This document shows, in pieces, positions 24,334 to 33,938 of a stretch of DNA of 64,000 nt (position 1 is its first letter; every line of letters starts with the position of its first letter). A model generated the notes under the pieces. That model was not told the DNA's origin. It saw only the letters and a list, made by a program, of their open reading frames with translations, and made no database searches. A program made the translations under genes and the position numbers. This DNA comes from Gymnopilus junonius (lineage: Eukaryota; Basidiomycota; Agaricomycetes; Agaricales; Galerinaceae): assembly GCA_015501075.1 (NCBI GenBank), contig JADNYJ010000082.1, positions 1 through 64,000 of the forward strand. The letters are read 5' to 3'.

Positions 24334-25407
24334 TCATTTGCTTCTCTTAATAAACTTTGTTTCAGCTTCTGTATTGTGTTCTGAGCATGGTATTTGAGCA
24401 GGTACTCCCCTCGAAGGGGACTTGCAATCATCCCCTAAATTTTCTCCACATGTGATCTCCTTGGGCTGCCCCTGTACTGCTTTTGTTCTTCTCCTTCTTT
24501 TCTTTCTCTGTATCTGAATCTCTTTTCTCAACTGCTGTTCTGCTCTCATCTTCTTCTCTGGTAAACCATTGTCTGCTCTCCACCTCACTTGCTCCTCCCT
24601 TGTCTGCCTCTGCATGGCCTGGGCTTTCAGTACTTCCGGGCATTCCAAGTTTGGACTGGATGTAGGTGTGAATTCTTTATTGAGGCATTGTTTGATATCA
24701 CATGTCAAACCTGCAAGCAGATTTGCGAGTTTCCCTCCAGGCTCTCGGTACTGGTTCTGCATGGTAACATGCTTGCCCTTGATCATGATTTCATCAGTGT
24801 CATAGTCATGAATCATCTTGAACTTCCATAGTAATGGTTTCCCAAACAAGACTGCCCATGCACCTTGACTGTCAAAGATTTCAAATGCTCCAGCATGCGC
24901 CATGCCTCTCACACTGACCTCTCCACACCAAATTCCATGTGATGGTACCAGCTGACCATTTGCCATCCGTAAGACCTTGGAAGAAGATGCCAGTGCTGTC
25001 AGATGGTGTTTGACCTTCTCCCACATCTTCACATCTATCATGTTTACCATTGCCCCATCATCAAACACACTCCGAAATCTCACAATCTCCCCTTTCGGTC
25101 CCCTCATCTCTATTCTGTGCACAAATGGCACAGTCCTCCTCTCTCCTTTGCTATCGACAATGTACAGATCAACAATGATCTCATTGGCAGTAGCTGGATA
25201 CATGCAGTTGGTGCTACATATGGTACACACTGTGGATTCCATTGATATTTCTTCCACATCATCCTTGTCGATAGGCTTTGCAATGTCCCTGGGTGATGCC
25301 ACGCATGCAGGGACTGCTGCAGTCATTAGTGAGTGAATTGGGGTCAAATGATCTTGCGACTCTAGCTCGATGACCCCACCCCTTTTCCCTGCTCCAAGTA
25401 TCTTCAA
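24334..25407 (-). CDS. Gypsy protease-containing ORF
   Basis: An open frame of 357 codons includes a retropepsin-like motif (SVFDDGAMVNMID, about 25010-25060; DDGA in place of the usual D-S/T-G-A), then a FLAP-type region (WAVLFGKPLLWKF) and a very basic, charged C-terminus. It overlaps another frame at its start (25259-25486), suggesting a frameshift between gag and protease. It is the only long undamaged frame in this element. Confidence 0.7.
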   Translation of the reverse strand: MKILGAGKRGGVIELESQDHLTPIHSLMTAAVPACVASPRDIAKPIDKDDVEEISMESTVCTICSTNCMYPATANEIIVDLYIVDSKGERRTVPFVHRIEMRGPKGEIVRFRSVFDDGAMVNMIDVKMWEKVKHHLTALASSSKVLRMANGQLVPSHGIWCGEVSVRGMAHAGAFEIFDSQGAWAVLFGKPLLWKFKMIHDYDTDEIMIKGKHVTMQNQYREPGGKLANLLAGLTCDIKQCLNKEFTPTSSPNLECPEVLKAQAMQRQTREEQVRWRADNGLPEKKMRAEQQLRKEIQIQRKKRRRRTKAVQGQPKEITCGENLGDDCKSPSRGVPAQIPCSEHNTEAETKFIKRSK

Positions 25408-25516
25408 TGATCTGCTGCCTTAGGTCCTCTGATACCCATGACTCATTGTTAATGACCAGGTTGACCTGCGATGTGGATGCAGCCATTGCTCTGCATTTGA
25501 TACCAGCTGCAATTGC

Positions 25517-26899
25517 TCACCAGCATTCCTCTGGTGGTGGAACCTGCTTACTTGAGGTGCAGTGGGTTGCCATGTGGCCTATGTGACCACACTTCCAACA
25601 TTCTCCCGATGTGACTGGAGATGTGCCTGGGGTGAGTGGGTAGGGACATGTCTCATTTGGGTTGTAGTCACCATGAGTGGAATGCCAGGCTACGACGTCA
25701 GCCTGGTACAGCGCATGGCCTGCTGGCATATCAGGGTGGATAGTCTGGGGTTTGTTGAGAATGTCCTGGAAGCACTCTGTGTCTGGCCACTGGATGTATG
25801 GGGTTTTGTAGGGTACAGGTGTGAGTTGTTGAGCTGGCTGCTGGGCTATCTGGAACTGTGGTTGCTCAATATGGCCTATGTTCATTGATTGCAGCGATGA
25901 CACTACAGCCTTGGAAGGTGTGTCCTGCAGCTGCTTCAGTGATTCCACATCCTCTCTCATCTTCTTCAGATCCCTCTTCTCCTTCTCCAAGTCCTGTTGC
26001 TCATGAATCGACAACAGGGACACTGTGTGGACCGCATTGCAGAAGGCCTTCCATGATGTATGTTGGTTGCCAACCAATGTTTTCAGTGCAGCCGGCAAGC
26101 TTTGCTGCACCCCTGCAATGAGTAGTCTGTCAGAATCCAGTATAGTGTCTGCCAATTTCTGGACCTCGTCCACCCATGCGATGTGCACTTGCACCTCATT
26201 GCCATTGACCGTCTTCTTTGTGCCTAGTTCGCCCTCTCGCAGCATGCATTCCTCTAGCTGCTGCTACTTCTCCGCCTTTGTTTTCCCTGCCTTCTTCTTT
26301 GGTGGCCATTTCATTTTGAACACGGCCTCCACTTGGGCCCACATGCTGGTTGAGGTTGTCGGTAAGCCTTCGAACCATTCTTCTGCCACTGAGTCAGACT
26401 TTAAGCATGATCCGAAGTATTCGACATGATGGGCATCATCCCATATAGTTGAAGAAAGGAAAAGTCGCTTCAGACTTTTGATGAAATCCTGCGGGTTTTC
26501 ATCCCTCTCCTCATCACCATAAAAAGGGGAGATAACTGGGGTCTGGGATGTCATCTCGACATTGGGTGTTGGCAAAAGTGCCATGACTGGCAATGGTATC
26601 ATGGGTGGTGTCAGTGGTAGTGAGAAGGTGAATGAGGAAAGCTCTGATGTTGATGGGGTAGTGCTTAGAGAGGTTGAAGGGGTAAGGTTATATGGTGGTG
26701 GTGGTGGGAGCTCTGGCAGAAGGGGAGTTGTTGGACTATGAGCTGGTGTAGGTGTTGTTGTGTGCAGAATAAAGCAACCCCGTGAGTCCCTAGGGGGTAG
26801 CCTTTGCCTTGGTGCCAATGTGGCCCATGTTGCACCAAGGAAAACGTGTTGTTTGTCTGCCAGGTCGACGATGTAAAAACTTGAACCAGAATGAGCCAA
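25517..26899 (-). pseudogene. Gypsy gag with CCHC zinc knuckle
   Basis: The N-terminal half is Pro/Thr/Ser-rich. A capsid-like segment follows (PFYGDEERDENPQDFIKSLK ... VEEWFEGL-type). A TAG stop near 26263 separates the two long frames, after which the frame continues (QQLEECMLREGEL) to the knuckle CWKCGHIGHMATHC at about 25560-25600. The start codon is uncertain because the first in-frame ATG lies well inside the open frame. Confidence 0.75.
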
Positions 26900-26957
26900 A
26901 AATGGAAACTGAGACCATTGTCTGTAAAAACAGTGCAGTTAGGATGTAATAAGGTTG

Positions 26958-26980
26958 TCGAATCGCACTCTCATTACCAG
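26958..26980 (-). other. Primer-binding site candidate of the Gypsy element
   Basis: On the minus strand, two bases inside the 5' LTR, the sequence TGGTAATGAGAGTGCGATTC could pair with a tRNA 3' end (CCA plus acceptor strand and T-loop TTCGAAT-like). The tRNA was not identified. Confidence 0.6.
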
Positions 26981-26981
26981 A

Positions 26982-27202
26982 TGGAGCAGGCCAATCTGGA
27001 TGAAGCACACATGGAATGGGTCAAGGAGTCTCCTCTGCTGTGGCTCAGTGACCATGGATGCATCCTTTGGGCACAGCCACTGGGGATCACCCTATGTACA
27101 ATACATCTAATCTAACAGCAATCACCATATCTAATCTACTTGCTAATCCAGTCTAGTCTAGTCTAATCTGCTTGCTAATCTAGTCTGATTGGCACTACCA
27201 CA
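26982..27202 (-). repeat. 5' LTR of the Gypsy element
   Basis: 221 bp direct repeat of the left LTR. Relative to it, CpG sites tend to appear as TpG or CpA here. Confidence 0.9.
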
Positions 27203-29293
27203 GTGTGAATGTCCTGCAGAGCTACATGAGGCAGGGATATAATGCAAAGCTCATCAGCGCATCTACCATCAAACTAATACAGTCCTTGTCTCTCTTCAAT
27301 GCAGTCCATTGTTACATTTTTTGAAGAGCAGTTTCTCTTTCCTCGATTTGAGCCATTGGTTAAAACTTGGCAGGTTGGTCCACTGTAGTGTATTCCAGAT
27401 ACATTGGCTTCTCCCATCGGGCTACATCTAGTTACAGTCTACAATCGACAGTTTATGTTTTTGACTGAAGACCACAAAACTCATTCTACAATCTGTTGTT
27501 AGAACTGTTACATCAAATCGCTGTAAGAATGTCGCAGTTTGGGAGCTGGGAGAATTGGCTGTGAAGACAACAGCCCAGATATCAAAACTTGTTGAGGGAC
27601 AAGGTGAATCCCAGCAACTGTCATACAATATTTCTCAGCTCAGAGAGTAAGATTTTTTATGAGGATACCCTAATCTTTATATCAAGCATTCACCTTAATG
27701 CAGGATACTTTGCAACATCCATGTGTTCATCACAGGGGCCCACTCAGTGCTTATTCTTAATGAGGAATTTGTGATTCAGCATTCTCATCTCACAGAAGAG
27801 TTGATAGCTATTCTGGAGATTTTTAAGGTAAGTGTACAATATTGTTCCATCAATAAGCAGATGATCATTGTTTTCTTTCCTGCATATCAGTTCTGAGATG
27901 GGCATTGGCGAGGTTTTGATTTTCCAACCTTCTGACACATTTTGCAAGGTCATCAGTCTCTCTGTAAGAGACATACATTTATAATCAAGAAGTTTGCACC
28001 CTGTGCTAAAGCAGGATAATCTGTAGTCAGCTCTGGATTATCTTAATGATATAGATTACCCTTTTGGATCTGTTGGCTTGGACATGAGTGCTATTCAGTA
28101 TTAAACATCCATTTGCCATGAATTTTTGACATAAATACCACAGCATTTTGTGGTTCTCAGTTCTTGCGGCAATGTCATAATCCATTTCGATCCCAATGAA
28201 GCAATGGAGAAACCTCAAGCAGCTGAATGAGCTACTGGTGCACTTAGCATTTTCTGTGGTCTTTGCCAAAAAGTATGTCTGTCCCCTTTCCATTTATTCG
28301 TGAGCATACCTACTTCATATCAGGTTTTTGACACTGCCTCCAAAGCCCACTATGAAAGTAAATTACTCTATTCTCACTGCCCCATGACCCTTTGATACAT
28401 TAACAACTTCAGCAAGTGAACAAATAAATCACACTTTAGATGACTATGAGGGCTATACAGATCAGTGGAATGAGTTCTTAGCAGGGATGAACAAGTCAGG
28501 TGAGAACACAACTTCCAAAATTGTAGATGTAGAGGAAGATGAGCTGACTCCACCTACAAATTACCACCCGGAACTGGTTTGGAAACCCAGAAAAGGGGAT
28601 ACTAGGAGCCTTGAAGATATATCAGAGCAGTTTCAAAGACTCCTAAATGAGCAGTCAAGATCATCCAGCACAACCTTGGAATGCCGCCAAGCTTGCAGCA
28701 GGTTGAGGACTCCACATAGGTGCCTCAGATATGGTCGTGTCGAGATCACCTTGATGCCAGATGTCAAGCACAGTGCTATCGTGTCACACAAGGCTCCTGA
28801 CCCTCATGAAATATGTTCAATTTGCAAAGAAGTCGTTCAAGAAAAGGAAATCTTCAAATGCACATGTGGTAAACCTGGTGAGTATCTATTAGGTCACTGG
28901 TCTTGGCTCCATGAATATTCAATGCATGCCAGATGACGGATCTCATACTGTTAAATGTTCTACCTGCAACAAATTCCAGCACAGGAGATGTGCCCTACCC
29001 CATTTGAATAAAAAAACTGGAGCTCCTGATTTCTCCTGTAGGGCCTGCAAACTGGATGTGAGTACTGTTATGCAGCAGCGAATTATGATAATCATTAAAC
29101 AATGTTCTAGCCATGCGTTGCACCAGAGTTGATGAGGCATGAGTTCCAGCAGATGCTTGGGAAGGAGTATCTGAAAGAAAATGTGCTCTTCAAATGAAAT
29201 AAGGTGGGAGGCTATGTGGGCTTTATTGGGAGTCCTGGAAGCGACCTGAGCAAGTTTGAACATATATTCCACACAGTCCCAGATACAGTGTAA
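27203..29293 (+). pseudogene. Decayed gene with a PHD-like zinc finger
   Basis: Coding-like plus-strand segments continue from the LTR edge. They include VNVLQSYMRQGYNAKLISAS (27203), a block RTVTSNRCKNVAVWELGELA (about 27500), NEEFVIQHSHLTEELIAILE (about 27770) and HFVVLSSCGNVIIHFDPNEA (about 28150). An acidic exon runs from 28460 to 28880, followed by a cysteine-rich finger: CSICKE ... CTCG (about 28817-28868), then VKCSTCNKFQHRRC and CRAC (about 28950-29050). The Cys/His spacing resembles a PHD finger. Many stops interrupt the earlier segments. The 5' end appears to be cut by the retroelement and the 3' end by the mariner-type insertion. Function is unknown; chromatin binding is only a guess. 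Confidence 0.45.
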
Positions 29294-29295
29294 TA

Positions 29296-30579
29296 CACCT
29301 CCTTGAGACAAAAATTCATATTTGGCAAATTATAAGACAAATAGCCCATACTAAGCAAAAATTATGGTACAAGCCAAATCTAAGTAATCGAAATAATACA
29401 TCTATCCAGTTAAAATAAAAATATTTGATGAGTTTGACAATCTTTAGAGAGAAAAGTTTGGGAGTGTTAAAATTTGGCCACTACAACTCCTTGAGACAAC
29501 TGTGACCATGCGTGACAACCCTTGGACTGGTGCTTTACTATACCTCAGACATCCATCTCCTCATCGTCTTGCTCATCTTCATCATTGTCGCCATCATTGT
29601 TTGCTTCAGGCGGTGATGGAAGGGTGGGCTTATGTGCTCTGACAGGCTTTTTCAGCCAACTCCACTTGGGAACCTTCTGTGCTGCCAGCCCACTACATCT
29701 TTCTTCCCATGCATGTAAAGCAGCCTCATGTTCTTCCTTGATTCTCGCCCACTCTCTCTCAACAGCCTCAATAGCCTCCTTCCTTTGTCTCTTCATGTCC
29801 ACCTTCCTGGCCTTCTCCTCTGCCTTCACCTTTTTTGTGGCATCCAAGTCTTGAACCATCTTCATGAAAGAATTTCCTGTGAAAATGTTTCCGTCCCCAT
29901 CAAACAGTTGTGGGTGATCCTGATTTTTCTAATTTTCTTTGAGTTGATAGTCTGATTCTGTTTCACTAGGACCATAGCCAGAGTCAACTTGTCGACATTG
30001 AATTCTTCTGTGACATCCCTCAATGCTTTCTTCTCTTGGAAGCCTTCCTGCCCTTCTGTATAGGTGTGTACAGCCTTGGATATTCGCTTCTCATTGGCTT
30101 GATGTCTCTTGTGCTTCTTGACAAGGTCTGACAGTGCTTTTTTTGCCATTGATGCATCGGGAATATGTGAGCCAGTGGGGGGGGTAGTGTATCAAGTTGT
30201 GTACACCTGATGTTGACTGTCACGCTTTTTTCCTCCCAGCTTGTTGATTCTCTCCTGAACTCCATTTATGCAGAAAACTCTCAAAATTTCTTTGGCGCAT
30301 AGCTAGGGATATTTTCTACCCATTCTGTAAATTTCAATTCAATCGAGCCATGCAGGGTCAAGTAATTTTGATACGAAGATTGTGATGAGCACGGAAAGTG
30401 CCAAATTTGGAGGGTAATGGTCAAATATCTTTCCTCACATGCTTTCTTTTCGCTAAAAATTTAGTGTGATGATTAACATTGAAGGATACTTCATAGATGT
30501 GAAGTTTTATCGTGCCCGGGTGAGAATTGCGGGCTGCAGAGCAATTTGTCTCAAGGAGGTATAGTGTCTCAAGGAGGTG
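29296..30579 (-). mobile_element. Tc1/mariner-type (pogo-like) element, internally deleted
   Basis: The ends are CACCTCCTTGAGACA and its reverse complement, each next to a TA dinucleotide (29294-29295 and 30580-30581), the Tc1/mariner target duplication. Length is 1284 bp. The minus strand encodes the N-terminal helix-turn-helix part and the acidic C-terminus of a transposase, but no DDE core, so it is non-autonomous. The right end carries a second copy of the terminal motif 18 bases inside, and a related motif lies at about 29485. Confidence 0.78.
29545..30149 (-). pseudogene. Mariner/pogo transposase remnant lacking the DDE core
   Basis: The first frame (start 30149) has KKHKRHQANEKRISKAVHTY and ALRDVTEEFNVDKLTLA, which resemble the Psq-type helix-turn-helix of basidiomycete pogo elements. 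After a frame change near 29905 a Lys/Glu coiled-coil-like stretch follows, then WAR, PKWSWLKKPVRAHKPTLP and an acidic tail. In full-length relatives the DDE domain lies between these parts; here it is missing. Confidence 0.6.
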
Positions 30580-30764
30580 TATGTCGGAAAACCGCCAAGT
30601 GCATTACAATTGCCATAATGCCAATAACGTGCCACTTGCATGATAACATGATTATCAGGTGTTCATATTATTTTGTAATCATCAGCTTACATTATATTTC
30701 GATTTCAGCATTATGTTTGACTTCGTGAGTTACAATTGCAAGGTCTATAACAATTAGCTGATTA

Positions 30765-30874
30765 GATTACAGTGCAGATAAAGAATGTAATGAAAGATTG
30801 GATTACAACACAAATAAGACTTCATAATGAAAGATTAGATTACAATGCAGATAAGGCTTCATGACGAAAACATC
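30765..30874. repeat. Minisatellite, about 37 bp period, three units
   Basis: Units start GATTACA at 30765, 30801 and 30838 and share GCAGATAA and ATGAAAGATT segments. Confidence 0.7.
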
Positions 30875-30881
30875 AGAATGT

Positions 30882-30960
30882 AACTATATACCCTCATTAC
30901 GATAGTCTAATCAATGTACTAACTATATACCCTCCATTACGACATCCTAATCAATGTACT
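30882..30960. repeat. Minisatellite, 39-40 bp period, two units
   Basis: AACTATATACCCTC...AATCAATGTACT is repeated at 30882 and 30921 with few differences. Confidence 0.75.
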
Positions 30961-31076
30961 AACTTACTGAAACTCATTACTGAATTACTTTCTATTACAA
31001 CACTACCATCTGGTTTATAATGTATCGTTTGTTGAATTACTTACTGTTTATACTTACTTGGCTGTTAAATTAAACA

Positions 31077-31160
31077 CACTGATACAGGTTCGAACTCACG
31101 ACTTACTGATGATATTATTGATACAAAAGGTCTACTCTACCAACTGCGCCAAAGACACCT
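31077..31160 (-). repeat. tRNA-like sequence, probable SINE head
   Basis: On the minus strand an A-box match (TGGCGCAGTTGG) and a B-box match (GAGTTCGAACC) are about 45 bases apart, as in a tRNA. The acceptor and T stems do not pair well and the anticodon loop is distorted, so it is not a working tRNA. The minisatellites lie downstream in its orientation, where a SINE body would be. Confidence 0.5.
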
Positions 31161-31389
31161 TTACTTTTATTTAACATTAGATCTCTAAAAGCCTAAGGTA
31201 ATCACTATAAGCTTGCTAGACATTCCATCTTCGACATAGCCTTTGCTCTTGCTCTTGTTGTTCCTCAGTAATTCAGCGGGTATTTTCATATAAGCAAAGT
31301 CAAATTGAGGATAGAAAATGTTGGTACAAGAACTGGAGGAAAAATTCTAACTAGGACTAGATTTATATCTAGAATTCTGCAAGCACAAA

Positions 31390-33386
31390 TCACTTTCTAC
31401 GAGACTTGGCAGCCTTTGCAGCCTTTGGTACTGTGCCTGCTGCATTGGAACGAGGACGCAAGGAGCGTTGATCTTCATCAGCTGGGTTGTCTGAGGTCGA
31501 TTGGTCCATTGCTTTCAACACCGGGCGTGGGCATGGACGAGGACGAGATTTGACATCATCTGGCTTCTTATGGCTATCAGAAACTGAATTACTTGCAGGA
31601 TTGGCCAAGGTTGAAGTTTGTCAATAAAAGAAAAAGTGCGCTGCAGAGGACGGGGCTGAGAGCCAGAAATGGAAGGGTTGGATGCCTTATTAGGGCGGTC
31701 AATAACAGTGGTGCTGGAGAGAATTTCTGCCGCTTCACCCTCCTCTTCGTCTGTCTGCTCACCAGGATCCAGGATGTTTGGAAGACCCAATTTGATGTCA
31801 TCTTCTCAGCATCCACCTCCTGACCTTCTCCATCCTGATGACCTTCCATCTCGTGATTGCCTTCTATGTCATGACTGCCTTCTGCCCCTTGAGCTTCTGC
31901 TTCAAGATGTTCCATACCCCAGTCCTCTGCTCCTTGCTCTTCCTGTGTTCCATCATGTGGCAATTCTTCATCTGGTACTCCTTCGGAACCCCAATCCCCT
32001 TCAGCACCTTCTTCAGCACCCTGATCCTCTTGGCACCTTCTTCATTGTCATTGTCATCTTCATCAGCTCCATAAATGGTGAGTTGCCCAAGGATGTCAGC
32101 AACTTCATCGCATGTGGATTGGCAGACTCGGTATTCTTGTCTTCTTCATCCTGTCTCCAGCCTTGAGGCCCCGAGGAAAAACCTCTTTCATCCACTTCTT
32201 CATCAATTTGTTGTACCATACCGGCTGCTTTTGCTTCGCCATAATAATGATTTGCTTGTAAGCTTCAAATAGATTGCGATAGTTTATTTCCGAATCTTCA
32301 CCCTCCCCGGGACTTTGGAACTCTCTGTCGTTAGACAGAAGATAAATGGCCTATACCTAGAATTAAGAAGTCATCGAATGATGAGAAATTGCATTACTTA
32401 CTCCAACAGAGCACCACGCAATGCATCCAGCTGTAATACCAACAAGCTTATATTTCGGAGCAAAGGCACTGTCCTTACGGATAGCCTTCTCTTTCCGCTT
32501 ATAACAGGTCTGACCATATATGACAACACGGGCAATCTGGTAACCAGTGAATCATTAGACTAAGTGTGCGGATAGGATGTAAAGAATTTTACTTTAAATA
32601 GGATTGGATTGAAGAACAGTCCGCCTTTTGTGTATCATCTTCATTGAGAAACAATAGAGGTGGAGTCAGAGGAAGGGATGATAAGGGCGTGGTTGGTTGA
32701 GGAAGCCCTAGGAGCTCTTTCCAAACTCTGGGATGGGACTGGCGCTGCCACCTTGCTTGAATGGTGGGGCCGAAGACTTCGCCAGGGAGTGAAAAAAGGT
32801 CCGGCGCAACATTTCGGAGGCTTTGTATAGAAGAGCCACAGTGCGCCCGGGCATATTGAATAAACTGAATACCCATATGAGACCAATATATCCATGGAAG
32901 AACCTAATGACTGACCTTAGTGACAAAGGCACTGCTCTGCAACAAATCGTTATGAAACTTCACCGAAAGACGGAAAAATAAGGCAGCCGCTAGCCTTTTT
33001 TCCATATTTTCAGGTGCATACTGCGCGGGATCATCAGGCTTGAGAGAGGTCATCTCCAAATTTGAGAACCTAGCCTTCATGAGGAATGGGTCTTCAAGAA
33101 ACTCGACTTGAATCGCCTCATGCCGAATCTCAGTTGCTAATGTTTCTGCAGTGGAGTCGGTCACAGATCGGCTGGATTTTGCTGACTTGATCTCCTTTTC
33201 ACGTGCAGCCTTCTCAAGCTCGCGTTTTTCCTTGTTTGCAACACCCAAGGCAAGTTGTGCCTTCTTCAGGGCATCCTAAAGCGTTGAATGTAAGAAAATA
33301 AGGCCAAAAGAATTGCTATATCAATGTACATATGTCTTTGGCATTGTCTTGGCTGTTTTGGGCATGGCCTTGCTGGATTGTGGCAT
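31390..33386 (-). CDS. DUF6698-like uncharacterised basidiomycete protein (possibly damaged)
   Basis: Starting at 33386 (MPQSSKAMPKTAKTMPKT) a short exon is followed by a basic coiled-coil-like region and by ENMEKRLAAALFFRLSVKFH. Further exons give FSLPGEVFG, PPLLFLNEDD, and KYKLVGITAGCIAWCSVGVI then YLLSNDREF and NYRNLFEAYKQII. This arrangement resembles DUF6698, an uncharacterised family expanded in Agaricomycetes, often near transposons. The C-terminal third is acidic low-complexity sequence (many Glu/Gly/His) ending in PKAAKAAKSRRK at 31390, a nuclear-localisation-like tail. The frame changes in the acidic region, and one TGA follows a HMR segment near 32113, so it may be damaged. Function unknown. 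Confidence 0.5.
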
Positions 33387-33449
33387 TGCGGTTAGTGCTG
33401 GCAGTTGGTGTTGGGGCAGAGCCCAGGTTAGGGTGCGTCTGATGGTCAG

Positions 33450-33905
33450 TGTTACGACGTTGACGACAGAACCTAATCAGATAAGATAAGGTCTGGCGTA
33501 GTAGTCGTAGAGTTCGTTCGATGAAGTCCGCTAGGTATTGTCTTCGACAGAAGAATGCCTAGTGGTTCAAGTTCATCTCGAATGTTACAAGAGATGTATA
33601 TTTCTCAAGAACAAGCTAATGTACATCGTAGTCTAGCTACTGTTTATATAGTTATTTGTGGCTGATAATAATATAATGAAACGATAACGAGACAAGGGGA
33701 ATCGGAAGGGGATGATCATCATAGGATACTGCAGAAGGGATGATGATCAGAAAGGGAAGATTGTCCTCATACAGGTAAGAGAGAATGATCATCTCGTGAG
33801 CGAAGATGATCATGAAGAAACTATAAATAGTAAACGTTCGAATAAATGATAAGAAAAGGAAATGAGGGGCGCACGATAAGATAACCAAGGAAGAGAGTCG
33901 TAACA
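33450..33905 (-). repeat. 3' LTR of the chromovirus
   Basis: 456 bp, starts TGTTACGACG and ends GTCGTAACA on the plus strand (TG...CA, with a longer terminal inverted TGTTACGAC). Contains ATGATCATC-rich palindromic blocks and a TATA box read on the minus strand. Confidence 0.93.
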
Positions 33906-33920
33906 TTACCCCCTTACTAA
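33906..33920 (-). other. Polypurine tract of the chromovirus
   Basis: On the minus strand AGTAAGGGGGTAA lies directly before the 3' LTR start TGTTACGAC. Confidence 0.6.
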
Positions 33921-33938
33921 GAATTGAAGCCCCTGGCT

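Larger units (their letters stand above)
16229..27202 (-). mobile_element. Degenerate Gypsy-type LTR retrotransposon with nested hAT
   Basis: Two 221 bp direct LTRs (16229-16449 and 26982-27202) bound the element. Genes read on the minus strand in Gypsy order: gag with a CCHC knuckle, protease, reverse transcriptase (FVDD), RNase H, integrase. The integrase is interrupted by a 4.4 kb hAT transposon. Without it the element is about 6.6 kb. All ORFs carry stops or frameshifts. The flanking pentamers (CATGT at left, GTGTG at right) are not a target duplication. Confidence 0.9.
30582..31389. other. AT-rich spacer with minisatellites and a SINE-like block
   Basis: No gene was found. The stretch holds two short tandem arrays and a tRNA-like sequence, listed separately. 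Confidence 0.6.

Noticed and set aside
16229..27202. Classical Neurospora-type RIP (CpA context)
   Set aside because: The changes seen are largely at CpG, so deamination of methyl-CpG fits better than CpA-targeted RIP.
16224..27207. Pentamer target duplication for the Gypsy element
   Set aside because: CATGT and GTGTG do not match at any reasonable offset.
31077..31160. Functional tRNA gene
   Set aside because: A and B boxes are present but the acceptor and T stems do not pair and the anticodon arm is distorted.
31669..32166. 165-codon plus-strand ORF with hydrophobic stretches
   Set aside because: It is the complement of the acidic Glu/Gly/His-rich tail of the DUF6698-like gene.
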